In this document: one piece after another, positions 53,307 through 62,517 of the stretch
Position numbering within the stretch: position 1 is the first letter of the stretch
How the letters are laid out: every line of letters begins with the position of its first letter
Source of the DNA: Oxalobacteraceae bacterium UBA6704
GTDB taxonomy: Bacteria; Pseudomonadota; Gammaproteobacteria; Burkholderiales; Burkholderiaceae_D
Reading direction: 5' to 3'
Assembly (NCBI GenBank): GCA_002454505.1
Contig: DKJA01000197.1
Location: forward strand, 65,467-129,466
DNA length: 64,000 bases
The notes under the pieces: generated by a model
Told to the model about the DNA's origin: nothing
Databases searched by the model: none
Seen by the model: only the letters and a program-made list of their open reading frames with translations
Translations under genes and position numbers: made by a program

Positions 53307-54611
53307 TTAAACGATGCCGCTGCTGCTGGCGCCCGCTTTCGCCGGACGACGTTCGGCCACGGTGTCGCGGTAGCCGGCGGCACGGTAGGCGGCCACGGGA
53401 TCGGCGGCGCCGCCGGCCCGCACGCGCGCCATCGCCAGGATGGCCGAGACGTCGGTGCGATAGGCGGCCTTCAGCGCTTGGGCCGATTGCAGCACATCGT
53501 TTGCCTCCTGGTAGCCACGCAGCGCGTTGCGGTCCACCAGCGCGGCCTGCACGAAGGCGCGCTGCACTTCCACGGCGCTGGACATCAGGCTTTCGATCGG
53601 GTCCGTCACATTGTGCGACTGGTCCAGCATATAGGCCGGGGCGAAATTGCTGTCGCGCTGCGCTGCGTCGGCCAGCTCGTTAAACACCAGGAACAGCTGG
53701 AACGGGTTGATGCTGCCCGAGTCCAGGTCGTCGTCGCCATATTTACTGTCGTTGAAGTGGAAGCCGCCCAGCTTGCCGAACTGCGCGAGCCGCGCGACGA
53801 TCATCTCGATGTTCGTGTTCGGCGCATGGTGGCCCAGGTCGACGAGGCATTTCGCCTTCGGGCCCAGCTCCTGCGCGCAGGCGAAGCTGGTGCCCCAGTC
53901 GGCGATCGTCGTCGCATAGAACGCCGGTTCGAACAGCTTGTGTTCGATGAACACGTTCCAGTCCGCCGGCAGCGCGCCGTAGATGTCGCGCATGCTGTCC
54001 AGGTAGCGTTCCAGCGCACCGCGCAGATTGTGCTGGCCGGGGAAGTTGGCGCCGTCGCCCACCCACACGGTCAAGGCTTTCGAGCCCAGCTTCTGCCCCA
54101 GTTCGATGCAGTCGATATTGTGCTGCACGGCCTGGGCGCGCACGGCGCCGCTCTGCGCCGTGAGGCTGCCGTACTTGTAGGTCTGCTCCTGGTTCTGCTG
54201 GTCCTGGAAGGTGTTCGAATTCACCGCATCGAAGCCCAGGCCGTAGCCGTCGGCGATCTCGCGCAGCGCGGCCGGGTCATCCGTGCGGTCCCACGGAAAG
54301 TGCAGCGATACGGCCGGCGTGGCCTGCGTCAGCTGGTGGATCACGGCGCAGTCTTCCATCTTCTCGAACACATTGCGCGGCTCGCCGCGGCCGGCGAAGC
54401 GGGCAAAGCGCGTGCCGCCCGTGCCGGCGCCCCAGCTGGGCACGGCGACGGCAAACGTGCCGGCCACCGCCGTCAGCTGTTCGATATCGACGCCGCGCCG
54501 CGCCAGCATGCCGCCCAGCGCATCGTAGTCCGCCTGCAGATTGGCCTGCTGCTGCGCGTTGTGCTCGGCCACACGGCCTGCGTCGATCACCGGGTTCTTG
54601 ATAGTGCTCAT
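53307..54611 (-). CDS. rhaI: L-rhamnose isomerase, Pseudomonas/Rhizobium RhaI type
   Basis: AAGGAG six bases before the ATG; 434 residues. The TIM-barrel isomerase shows FAVAVPSWGAGTGGTRFARF, SLHFPWDRTDD, FEPAFYATTIADWG, LVDLGHHAPNTNIEM and GGFHFNDSKYGDDDLDSGSINP, where the His, Asp and Glu residues bind two metal ions. This is the RhaI subtype of rhizobia and Pseudomonas stutzeri, not the E. coli RhaA subtype. It converts L-rhamnose to L-rhamnulose. It lies 89 nt downstream of rhaD in the same direction. Confidence 0.96.
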   Translation of the reverse strand: MSTIKNPVIDAGRVAEHNAQQQANLQADYDALGGMLARRGVDIEQLTAVAGTFAVAVPSWGAGTGGTRFARFAGRGEPRNVFEKMEDCAVIHQLTQATPAVSLHFPWDRTDDPAALREIADGYGLGFDAVNSNTFQDQQNQEQTYKYGSLTAQSGAVRAQAVQHNIDCIELGQKLGSKALTVWVGDGANFPGQHNLRGALERYLDSMRDIYGALPADWNVFIEHKLFEPAFYATTIADWGTSFACAQELGPKAKCLVDLGHHAPNTNIEMIVARLAQFGKLGGFHFNDSKYGDDDLDSGSINPFQLFLVFNELADAAQRDSNFAPAYMLDQSHNVTDPIESLMSSAVEVQRAFVQAALVDRNALRGYQEANDVLQSAQALKAAYRTDVSAILAMARVRAGGAADPVAAYRAAGYRDTVAERRPAKAGASSSGIV

Positions 54612-54700
54612 CTTGTCTCCTTCTGGTTCGCTGCCGCGTTTGTATGCAACGCGGTTCTGGCTTTATTCTAAGTTATCGCGCGCAGGTTATCTTGCGCAAG

Positions 54701-56800
54701 TCATCTCGTAAATGCTCCGGCATTACCCGCATCCACGTTCAGCACATTGCCGGTACTCTTGCCGGCCTTGTCGCTCGCGAGGAAATACACGGCTTCGGCG
54801 ATATCTTCCGGCAGCACCGAGCGTTTCAGCATGCTGCGGTCGCGGTAGAACGCTTCCACGTCGTCCGCCTCGATCTTGTTCGACTGGGCGCGCTCCTGCT
54901 TCCACTTGCCGTCCCAGATCTTCGAGCCGCGGATCACCGCGTCCGGATTGACGACGTTGACGCGGATGCCGTGCGGCGCGCCTTCCAGCGCCACGCAGCG
55001 GGCCAGGTGGATCTCGGCCGCCTTGGCCGTGCAGTAGGCGGACGCGCCCGCCGATGCAACGAGGCCGTTTTTGGAAGCGACGAACACCATGCTGCCGCCC
55101 AGCTTCTGCGTCTTCATCATGCGGAACGCGCCGCGGCTGGCCAGGAAGTAGCCTTTCACCAGGATGTCCTGGTTGCGGTCCCAGATTTCCAGCGTGGTTT
55201 CTTCCAGCGGCGCGGACGAGGCGATGCCGGCGTTCGAGATCAGCAGGTCGACGCCGCCGAAGCGCAGCGCGCACTCGCCCAGCACCGCCTCCACCTGCTC
55301 CTCGCTGGTGATGTTGGCGACGGCCGTGGCCACATTGTCCTTGCCGCCCACTTTGATCAAGGCGCTTTTCGCTTCTTCCAAGGCTTCGCCGTCGATATCG
55401 GTCAGCAGCACGCAGGCGCCTTCGGCCAGCAGCTGGCGCGCCACGGCCTGGCCGATGCCGCCGCCGCCGCCCGTCACCAGCGCGATGCGGCCGGCCAGGC
55501 TTTTCGGCTTCGGCATGCGCTGCAGTTTCGCTTCTTCGAGCAGCCAGTATTCGATGTCGAAGGCTTCCTGCTCCGGCAGGCCCACGTATTTGTCGACGCC
55601 GTTCGCGCCGCGCATCACGTTGATCGCATTGACGTAGAACTCGCTGGCGATGCGGGCCGTGGCCTTGTCCTTCGCGAACGACAGCATGCCGACGCCGGGG
55701 ATCAGGTAGATGATCGGGTTCGCATCGCGCACCGCCGGGCTGTTGTCGCGCTTGCAGCGCTGGTGATAGGCGATGTAATCGTTGCGGTACGCTTCCAGGC
55801 CAGCATCCAGGCTCGCGGCGACTTTCTCGAAGTCCGGCGCGGCCGGGTCGAAGTCGACGACGAACGGCCGGATCTTCGTGCGCAGGAAGTGATCGGGGCA
55901 GGACGTGCCCAGCGCGGCCAGCGGCGCCAGGTCGCGGCTGCAGACGAATTCCAGCACGGTGTCGCTGTCGTCGAAGTGACCCAGCTTGTACTCTGTTTTG
56001 CTGATCTTCCCGCGCAGCAGCGGCATCAGGCGGGTGGCCAGTGCGGCCCGCTCGCCGGCCGGCAGCGGCGTGACCAGCGCGCCGCCGAACACGGGCTGCT
56101 GCACGTTCGCCGCCAGCCACTCTTCCGCGCGCTGGATCATCGCCAGCGTGTTTTCATAGCAGGCCTTGGCCGTGTCGCCCCACGTGAACAGGCCGTGCCC
56201 CTCAAGGATGATGCCCTTCAGGTTCGGCTGTTCCTTCGACAGCTTCTCCAGGTCCAGGCCCAGGTCGTAGCCGGGACGCTTCCACGGCAGCCAGCCCAGC
56301 TCACCTTCGAAGATCTTCTGCGTCAGCGCGCGGCTGTTGGCCGTGGCGGCAATCGCAATCACCGAATCCGGGTGCATGTGGTCGACGTGCTTGCGGGCGA
56401 TGTAGGCATGCAGCGGCGTGTCGATGCTGGCGGCGCGCGGGTTCAGGTTGAAGGTGCAGTGCGGCAGGTAGGCCACCATCTCGTCTTCCAGCGCCAGCCC
56501 GCGGTAGCGTCCCTTGAGCGCATTCAGCTTGTCCATGTACAGCGTCGAGAAGCCATCGAGCTTGATGCTGCCCAGGTCACCGCCGGAGCCTTTCACCCAC
56601 AGCACTTCCACCGGCTGGCCCGTCAGCGGGTCGTCCATCGTCACCTTCGCCGACGTGTTGCCGCCGCCGAAATTGGTGATGCGCAGGTCCGAGCCCAGCA
56701 GGTTGGAGCGGTACAGCAGCAGCTCCGGCTCGCTCATCGGCGCCGCTTGCGCGTCGTCCCATAGCGAGGTGATGGGCTGGTTCTGCTTCGTCTGGTTCAT
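54701..56800 (-). CDS. rhaD: Bifunctional rhamnulose-1-phosphate aldolase / short-chain dehydrogenase
   Basis: GGAG six bases before the ATG; 699 residues. The first ~400 residues are a class II aldolase/adducin domain (GGGNTSAKV, KGSGGDLG, HCTFN, HMHPDSVI with zinc His). From about residue 425 a Rossmann short-chain dehydrogenase follows (ALVTGGGGGIGQAVARQL, SNAGIASSAP, SAYCTAKAAE with Tyr-x3-Lys). By family knowledge the first half splits L-rhamnulose-1-phosphate to DHAP and L-lactaldehyde, and the second oxidises L-lactaldehyde to L-lactate. It is the first gene of the leftward catabolic operon. Confidence 0.96.
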   Translation of the reverse strand: MNQTKQNQPITSLWDDAQAAPMSEPELLLYRSNLLGSDLRITNFGGGNTSAKVTMDDPLTGQPVEVLWVKGSGGDLGSIKLDGFSTLYMDKLNALKGRYRGLALEDEMVAYLPHCTFNLNPRAASIDTPLHAYIARKHVDHMHPDSVIAIAATANSRALTQKIFEGELGWLPWKRPGYDLGLDLEKLSKEQPNLKGIILEGHGLFTWGDTAKACYENTLAMIQRAEEWLAANVQQPVFGGALVTPLPAGERAALATRLMPLLRGKISKTEYKLGHFDDSDTVLEFVCSRDLAPLAALGTSCPDHFLRTKIRPFVVDFDPAAPDFEKVAASLDAGLEAYRNDYIAYHQRCKRDNSPAVRDANPIIYLIPGVGMLSFAKDKATARIASEFYVNAINVMRGANGVDKYVGLPEQEAFDIEYWLLEEAKLQRMPKPKSLAGRIALVTGGGGGIGQAVARQLLAEGACVLLTDIDGEALEEAKSALIKVGGKDNVATAVANITSEEQVEAVLGECALRFGGVDLLISNAGIASSAPLEETTLEIWDRNQDILVKGYFLASRGAFRMMKTQKLGGSMVFVASKNGLVASAGASAYCTAKAAEIHLARCVALEGAPHGIRVNVVNPDAVIRGSKIWDGKWKQERAQSNKIEADDVEAFYRDRSMLKRSVLPEDIAEAVYFLASDKAGKSTGNVLNVDAGNAGAFTR

Positions 56801-57093
56801 GTGGTCTCCGTTGTTGGTCTGTATGTCCGTTTTTGCCGTATCGGCAAGCGCAATCAGTAGAAATCAGGCGCCGTGAGGGTGTCAATGGACAAGCGATCAA
56901 CATGATGACCAAGAATGAATTAATCATTTCAATGATCGGAATGCGCAGAATGGGCTCGGGAGGGGTGGAAATAATCACACAATTGAGCACGAGGTGATTG
57001 ACCTTGGAAATCGTTAGGAGTTAGCCTCTGGTTAATAAATAGACCACTCGCGGCACCCGCCGGGAAGTAGGATCACACAAGGAGACGACAATC
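56801..57093. promoter_or_regulatory. Divergent rhaD / rhaR control region
   Basis: 293 bp between the two divergent rhamnose operons, AT-richer than its surroundings. A candidate operator is AATGA-ATTAA-TCATT (56914-56928), flanked by GATCA (56895-56899) and TGATC (56933-56937), forming a larger dyad. AAGGAG at 57079-57084 is the rhaR ribosome-binding site. The DeoR-type RhaR probably binds here and represses both operons without inducer; this is inferred. No -35/-10 pair stood out. Confidence 0.5.
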
Positions 57094-57960
57094 ATGGTGA
57101 ATCACAAGCGCCGTAAACGTTTGCTGAAGCTGCTCGCCGAGCATCAGACTGCCAACGTTCCCCAACTGGTCGAATGGCTCAGCGCCTCCCCCGCCACCGT
57201 GCGCCGGGACATCAGCTGGCTCGCTGCCCGCAATCTGCTGACCCGCACCCGCGGCGGCGCGGCCAACCTGGCCCAGAAAAAGCGCAACTTCACGCTCACC
57301 AGCGAAACCTTCGAACATAATATCCAGTGCTATGCGGACCGCAAGCGCGCCATCGCGCGTTACGCCGCCGGCATGTGCGCGGAGGGCGAAACGATCGTCA
57401 TCAACGGCGGCACCACGACGTTCATGATGGCCGACTTCCTCGTCGACAAACACCTGAAGATCCTCACCAATTCCTTCCTGATGGCCGAGCGGCTGCTGCT
57501 GTCGTCGGAAAACGAGATCATCCTCCCGGGCGGCAAGGTGTACCGCGAGCAGAACGTGATCCTCTCCCCGTTCGACAACGACATCACCCAGCACCACTAT
57601 GCGGCCAAGATGTTCATGAGCGTCTACGGCCTGTCGCTGCTGGGACTGATGGAAGCGGACCCGCTGCTGATCCAGGCCGAGAAGCGCCTGATCGGCCAGG
57701 CCGAGGAACTGATCGTGCTGGCCGACAGCTCGAAGTTCGCCAAGAAGGCGGGCCTGATCCTGTGCGGCCTCGATCGCGTATCGACCGTGATCACCGACAC
57801 CCATGCATCGGACGCTGCCGTGCAGCTGCTCGAACAGTCCGGCGTGAAGGTGGTGACGGTGGCGCCGGAAGCGGTGCCCGCGCCGGTCGGCCACATGCAC
57901 TACACGCACGGCTTCGAGTTTTCAGCCGCCTCGCTGTTCCAGACGGAGGCCGCGCATTGA
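57094..57960 (+). CDS. rhaR: DeoR-family regulator of rhamnose utilisation
   Basis: 288 residues; AAGGAG nine bases before ATG. The N-terminal DeoR helix-turn-helix reads RRKRLLKLLAEHQTANVPQLVEWLSASPATVRRDISWLAARNLLTRTRGGA. The C-terminal sugar-phosphate sensing domain has VINGGTTTFMMADFL, ILPGGKVYRE and VLADSSKFAKKAGLI. It is the RhaR type known from rhizobia, unlike the AraC-type RhaR/RhaS of E. coli. It opens the rightward operon; the rhaS start (TTG) overlaps its stop. Confidence 0.92.
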   Translation: MVNHKRRKRLLKLLAEHQTANVPQLVEWLSASPATVRRDISWLAARNLLTRTRGGAANLAQKKRNFTLTSETFEHNIQCYADRKRAIARYAAGMCAEGETIVINGGTTTFMMADFLVDKHLKILTNSFLMAERLLLSSENEIILPGGKVYREQNVILSPFDNDITQHHYAAKMFMSVYGLSLLGLMEADPLLIQAEKRLIGQAEELIVLADSSKFAKKAGLILCGLDRVSTVITDTHASDAAVQLLEQSGVKVVTVAPEAVPAPVGHMHYTHGFEFSAASLFQTEAAH

Positions 57961-58979
57961 ACCGTAAAACCTTTATCGCCGCGGCCGCGCTGGCCGCGCT
58001 GGGCTTGTCCGCCTGCGGCCAGAAGGCCGAGCAGGCGGCCGGCACCGGCGGCGAGAAAATCCGCATCGCGATGGTCGTCAAGAACCTCGGCAACGGCTTC
58101 TTCGACGCCGCCCACACGGGCGCCAAGCAGGCCGCCGCCGAGCTGAAAAACGTGGAGATCATCTACACGGGGCCGACGACGCCATCGGCCGAAGGCCAGA
58201 TCGAAATCGTCAACTCGCTGATCAGCCAGAAGGTCGATGCGATCGTCATCTCGGCCAACGACCCGAACGCGCTGGTGCCGATCGCGAAGAAGGCGATGCA
58301 GCGGGGGATCAAGGTCATCTCCTTCGACAGCGGCCTGGCGCCGGACGGCCGGCTGATGCAGCTGAACCCGTCGAACGCCCAGCTGATCGGCCGCAAGCAG
58401 CTGCAGATGGCAGCCGACTCGATCGGCGGCGCCGGCGAGATCGCGATCCTGTCCGCCTCGGCGCAGGCTACGAACCAGAACATCTGGATCGATGTGATGA
58501 AAGCCGAACTGGCCAAGCCGGAGTTCGCGAAGCTCAAGCTGGTCACCACCGCGTACGGCGACGACCAGTCCGACAAGAGCTACCGCGAAGCGATCGGCAT
58601 GCTGCGCAGCTACCCGCACCTGAAGGCGATCATCGCGCCAACGACGGTGGGTATCGTCGCTGCCGGCAAGGCCGTCGTCGATGAAAAGCTGGTCGGCAAG
58701 GTGCACGTGACGGGCCTGGGGCTGCCGTCGGAAATGGCCGGCCACGTGAAGTCCGGCGCGGTGAAGGAATTCGCCATCTGGAATCCGATCGACCTGGGCT
58801 ACGCCGCAACGTATGCGGCCTACGACTTCGTCAAGGCGGCGCCGGATGCGAAGACGGGCGGCACGTTCAGCGCGGGCCGGATGGGCGCAATCACCATCGA
58901 TGCGCAGGGCGAGGCCGCGATGGCCGAACCGTTCAAGTACGACGCCAGCAACGTCGACCAGTTCGCCAAGATCTTCTGA
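57957..58979 (+). CDS. rhaS: Rhamnose ABC transporter substrate-binding lipoprotein
   Basis: No ATG fits; the TTG at 57957 overlaps the rhaR stop (TTGA) and has GGAGG seven bases upstream, so I take it as the start (340 residues). The product begins MNRKTFIAAAALAALGLSACG with lipobox LSAC. The mature part is a type I periplasmic binding protein (IAMVVKNLGNGFFDAAHTGAKQAA, VDAIVISANDPNALVPIAKKA, VHVTGLGLPSEMAGHVKSG). It captures L-rhamnose in the periplasm and hands it to RhaP/RhaQ. Naming follows the rhizobial rhaRSTPQUK scheme. Confidence 0.93.
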   Translation: MNRKTFIAAAALAALGLSACGQKAEQAAGTGGEKIRIAMVVKNLGNGFFDAAHTGAKQAAAELKNVEIIYTGPTTPSAEGQIEIVNSLISQKVDAIVISANDPNALVPIAKKAMQRGIKVISFDSGLAPDGRLMQLNPSNAQLIGRKQLQMAADSIGGAGEIAILSASAQATNQNIWIDVMKAELAKPEFAKLKLVTTAYGDDQSDKSYREAIGMLRSYPHLKAIIAPTTVGIVAAGKAVVDEKLVGKVHVTGLGLPSEMAGHVKSGAVKEFAIWNPIDLGYAATYAAYDFVKAAPDAKTGGTFSAGRMGAITIDAQGEAAMAEPFKYDASNVDQFAKIF

Positions 58980-58982
58980 GCC

Positions 58983-60518
58983 ATGGAAGCAACGACCGAC
59001 ACCACGGGCGGCGCGCCCGTGCTGCGCCTCGACGGCATCAGCAAGCGCTTTGCCGGCATCGTGGCGCTGAACCGCGTGGCCTTGACCGTGCGCGCCGGCG
59101 AAGTGATGGCCCTGGTGGGCGAGAACGGCGCCGGCAAGTCCACGCTCGTCAAGACGCTGACGGGCATCTATCAACCGGACGAAGGCGGCATCTACCTCAA
59201 TGGCGAGCGCGTGGCGTTCGCCAATGCGCAGGATGCGATGCAGGCCGGGATCACCGCCGTGCACCAGGAAAGCGTGATGTTCGACGAGCTGACGGTGGCC
59301 GAAAACATCTACGTGGGCCGCCAGCCGGCCAAAGGCGGACGCATCGACTGGCGCCGCATCGAGCACGAGGCCGAGCAGCTGTTCGCGCGGCTCGAAGTGG
59401 CGCTGCCCGTGCGCACGAAGGTCAAGGACCTGTCCGTGGCGCAGCGGCACTTCGTGGAGATCGCGCGCGCCCTGTCGCAGCAGGCCCGCGTGGTGATTCT
59501 CGATGAGCCGACTGCCGCCCTGTCGCAACGCGAGATCGGCGAGCTGTATCGCATCATCCGCCAGTTGCGCGCGGCCGGCACCGCGGTGATCTTCATCTCC
59601 CATAAATTCGACGAGATCTTTGCCGTGGCGGACCGCTACACGGTGCTGCGCGACGGCCAGTTCATCGCCGATGGCGCGCTGGCCGACATCACCGAGGGCG
59701 AACTCGTGTCGCTGATGGTGGGCCGCGCCGTGCACCAGGCTTACCCGAAGGCCGACGTGACGCCGGGCGACACGGTGCTGTCCGTGACGGGGTTCTCGCA
59801 CCCCACCGAGTTTGCCGACGTGAGCTTCTCGCTGCGCAAGGGCGAGATCCTCGGTTTTTACGGCCTGGTCGGCGCCGGCCGCTCGGAGGTGATGCAGGCC
59901 GTGTTCGGGCTGACGAAGCCTTCGTGCGGCAGCGTCATCATCGACGGCCGCAACGTGGCGATCGGCTGCGCGGCCGATGCCATCAAGGCCGGCATCGCCT
60001 ACGTGCCGGAAGACCGCCAGCACCAGGGCGCGCACCTGACGATGCCGATCCTGCACAACATCACGCTGACGATTCTCGACCGGCTGGGCTTCTTCCTGCG
60101 CGGGCGCCGCGCGAAGAAGGAAGCGCTGGCCTGTGCGCGGCTGTACAGCGAACAGCTGGAGCTGAAGGCGCACCACCTGTGCCAGAACGTGAACGAACTC
60201 TCCGGCGGCAACCAGCAGAAGGTCGTGCTGGGCAAATGGCTGGCGACGCAGCCGAAAGTGATCATCCTCGACGAGCCGACGAAGGGCATCGACATCGGCT
60301 CGAAGGCCGCCGTGCACCGCTTCATCGGCGAACTGGTGAGCCAGGGGCTGGCGGTGATCCTCGTGTCGTCCGAACTGCCGGAAGTACTGGGGCTGGCGGA
60401 CCGCATCGTCGTGATGCATCAGGGCCGCGTCGAGCACGTGTTCGCGCGCGGCGAAGCGACGGCGGAAAACGTCTGCGCGGCCGCTTCCGGGCTGCATGCG
60501 CTGGAGGAAGCGGCATGA
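58983..60518 (+). CDS. rhaT: Rhamnose ABC transporter ATP-binding protein
   Basis: 511 residues with two ABC cassettes in tandem, as in all sugar CUT2 importers. The first has Walker A GENGAGKST (46-54), the signature-like LSVAQRHFVEIARAL and Walker B VVILDEPTAALS. The second has a degenerate Walker A (GLVGAGRSEVMQ) and a strong signature LSGGNQQKVVLGKWL with VIILDEPTKGID. It powers L-rhamnose import with RhaP and RhaQ. Here RhaT means the ABC ATPase, not the E. coli symporter of that name. It starts three bases after the rhaS stop. Confidence 0.95.
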   Translation: MEATTDTTGGAPVLRLDGISKRFAGIVALNRVALTVRAGEVMALVGENGAGKSTLVKTLTGIYQPDEGGIYLNGERVAFANAQDAMQAGITAVHQESVMFDELTVAENIYVGRQPAKGGRIDWRRIEHEAEQLFARLEVALPVRTKVKDLSVAQRHFVEIARALSQQARVVILDEPTAALSQREIGELYRIIRQLRAAGTAVIFISHKFDEIFAVADRYTVLRDGQFIADGALADITEGELVSLMVGRAVHQAYPKADVTPGDTVLSVTGFSHPTEFADVSFSLRKGEILGFYGLVGAGRSEVMQAVFGLTKPSCGSVIIDGRNVAIGCAADAIKAGIAYVPEDRQHQGAHLTMPILHNITLTILDRLGFFLRGRRAKKEALACARLYSEQLELKAHHLCQNVNELSGGNQQKVVLGKWLATQPKVIILDEPTKGIDIGSKAAVHRFIGELVSQGLAVILVSSELPEVLGLADRIVVMHQGRVEHVFARGEATAENVCAAASGLHALEEAA

Positions 60519-61510
60519 AAGCGATCAATCGTGAAGTGTTATTGGCGGCCTCCATCGTCGCGCTGGTGCTGGCGGTGGGTGCGCGCGCGCCCGTGTTCGT
60601 GACCGGCGCGAGTCTCACCAACCTGCTCACTGACAGCACCTTGCTGATCATGCTGGCGCTGGCGCAAATGTTCGTCATCGTCACGCGGGGCATCGATCTT
60701 TCGGTGGCTTCGAACCTGGCGCTGTCCGGCATGCTGGCGGCGCAGCTGGCGTCCCGCAATCCGGACCTGCCGCTGGCCGTGGTCGTGCTGGCCGCCGCCG
60801 CGGTGGGGCTCGTGCTGGGCCTCGTCAACGGCTACCTGATCGGCTACCTGGAACTGCCGGCCATCGTCGTCACGCTCGGTACCATGAGCGTGTACCGGGG
60901 GCTCGTGTTCGTGCTGTCCGGCGGCGCGTGGGTGTCGTCACACCAGATGCCGGCCGATTTCATCGCGTTTCCGCTGACGCGGCTGCTGGGCGTCACGCAC
61001 CTCGTGTGGATCGCCGGTGCCGCGATCCTCGCCGCGTGGTACCTGGCCTGCCACAGCCGTTTCGGGCGCGACCTGTATGCGGTCGGTAATGCACCTTCGT
61101 GCGCGCGTTACGTCGGCATCCCGATGGCACGGCGGCTGTTGTGGACGTACGGCCTGTCGGGCCTCGTCGCGGGACTGTGCGGCTACCTGTGGGTGGCGCG
61201 CTATGCCGTCGCCTATACGGAAATCGCGTACGGCTTCGAGTTCACCGTGATTGCCGCATGCGTCATCGGCGGCATCAGCATCGCCGGCGGCACCGGCAGC
61301 GTGGCGGGCGCCGTATTGGGCGCGCTGTTCCTGGCCGTGATCGGCAATGCGCTGCCGGTGATGAAGATCTCGCCATTCTGGCAAAGCGCACTGACGGGCA
61401 TCGTGATTCTCGCCGCCGTATTGATCAATGCGCGCGACCGCAAGCACGCCGGCCGGCAGATCCTGCCGCTCCACCTCGACAATCCGGCACCTGCGCGGAG
61501 CGCCGCATGA
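60515..61510 (+). CDS. rhaP: Rhamnose ABC transporter permease
   Basis: Started at ATG 60515 in an ATGA overlap with rhaT; 331 residues with about ten hydrophobic helices. CUT2 permease signatures are visible: LLIMLALAQMFVIVTRGIDLSVASNLALSG, PAIVVTLGTMSVYRGLVFVLSGGAW and GYGFEFTVIAACVIGGISIAGGTGSVAGAVLGALFL. It forms half of the inner-membrane channel for L-rhamnose with RhaQ. The longer open frame upstream lies within rhaT and is not real. Confidence 0.94.
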   Translation: MKAINREVLLAASIVALVLAVGARAPVFVTGASLTNLLTDSTLLIMLALAQMFVIVTRGIDLSVASNLALSGMLAAQLASRNPDLPLAVVVLAAAAVGLVLGLVNGYLIGYLELPAIVVTLGTMSVYRGLVFVLSGGAWVSSHQMPADFIAFPLTRLLGVTHLVWIAGAAILAAWYLACHSRFGRDLYAVGNAPSCARYVGIPMARRLLWTYGLSGLVAGLCGYLWVARYAVAYTEIAYGFEFTVIAACVIGGISIAGGTGSVAGAVLGALFLAVIGNALPVMKISPFWQSALTGIVILAAVLINARDRKHAGRQILPLHLDNPAPARSAA

Positions 61511-62517
61511 ACACCACGACCATGACCACCAGCTCCTCGCGCTACACAATCCTCGACAAACCGAGGCTGCACATCAAGACGCTATTGGGCAAGTGGGAGA
61601 CGCTGCTGGCGCTGCTGTTCCTCGTCGCCTTCCTCGCCAACGGCATCCTGCTGCCGAACTTCCTCGATCCGTACAACCTGGCGGACGGCACGTTCAACTT
61701 CAGCGAGAAGGCGCTGATCGCGCTGCCGATGGCCTTGTTGATCATCTGCCGGGAGATCGACATTTCCGTGTCCGGCATCCTCGCGCTGTCCTCCGTGGCG
61801 ATGGGCATGGCGATGGCGCATGGCGTGCCGCCCGAAGCGCTGCTGTTCGTCGGCCTGGGTGCGGGCACGCTGTGCGGGCTGCTGAATGGCGTGCTGGTGA
61901 CGCGCTTCGCGCTGCCGTCGATCGTCGTCACGATCGGCACCGTGTCGCTGTTCCGCGGGCTGGCCAGCGTCGTCCTCGGCGACAAGGCTTATACCGGCTA
62001 CCCGCAGCTGATGGCGGACTGGGGCCAGGGCTACTTCTTCGGCATTCTTCCCCGCGAGTTCGTCGTGCTTCTGGCGTTCGCGGCGCTGTTCGCGTTCGTG
62101 CTGCACGGGACGCGGTGGGGCCGCCGCATCTACGCGATCGGCAATAACCCGGTGGCGGCGCGCTTCTCCGGCATCGAAGTGAACCGGTATCGGCTGGTGC
62201 TGTTCATGGTGACGGGTGCGATGGCTGGCCTGGCCGCCTTCCTGCTGACGGGACGCATCGGCAGCACGCGCCCGAATATCGCCATGGGCTGGGAGCTGGA
62301 AGTGATCACGATGGTGATCCTGGGCGGCGTCAGCATCGCCGGCGGTGCCGGCACGATCGGCGGCGTGCTGCTGGCCGTGCTCACATTGGGCACGGTGACG
62401 TATGGACTGTCGCTGGCGAACATCCCCGGCATCTATATGACGATCGTGATCGGCCTGCTGCTGCTGGTGACGATTGCACTGCCACGGCTTCTGCGCGGGA
62501 AGAAGGTGGCGAAATGA
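61507..62517 (+). CDS. rhaQ: Rhamnose ABC transporter permease
   Basis: Started at ATG 61507 in an ATGA overlap with rhaP; 336 residues, multi-span. Signatures are EKALIALPMALLIICREIDISVSGILALSSVAMG, LPSIVVTIGTVSLFRGLASVVLGDKAYTGYP and GWELEVITMVILGGVSIAGGAGTIGGVLLAVLTLG. It is the second, non-identical half of the rhamnose CUT2 channel. Its stop overlaps the start of the kinase gene. Confidence 0.94.
   Translation: MNTTTMTTSSSRYTILDKPRLHIKTLLGKWETLLALLFLVAFLANGILLPNFLDPYNLADGTFNFSEKALIALPMALLIICREIDISVSGILALSSVAMGMAMAHGVPPEALLFVGLGAGTLCGLLNGVLVTRFALPSIVVTIGTVSLFRGLASVVLGDKAYTGYPQLMADWGQGYFFGILPREFVVLLAFAALFAFVLHGTRWGRRIYAIGNNPVAARFSGIEVNRYRLVLFMVTGAMAGLAAFLLTGRIGSTRPNIAMGWELEVITMVILGGVSIAGGAGTIGGVLLAVLTLGTVTYGLSLANIPGIYMTIVIGLLLLVTIALPRLLRGKKVAK

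Noticed and set aside
51867..54671. 934-codon plus-strand open frame
   Set aside because: It lies opposite GH106 and rhaI, which have full family signatures and ribosome-binding sites; the frame has none.
57094..57960. E. coli-type AraC RhaS/RhaR regulation
   Set aside because: The regulator is of the DeoR family and the genes follow the rhizobial rhaRSTPQUK scheme.
57900..60497. 865-codon minus-strand open frame
   Set aside because: It covers rhaS and rhaT in antisense and has shadow-like His/Arg-rich composition.
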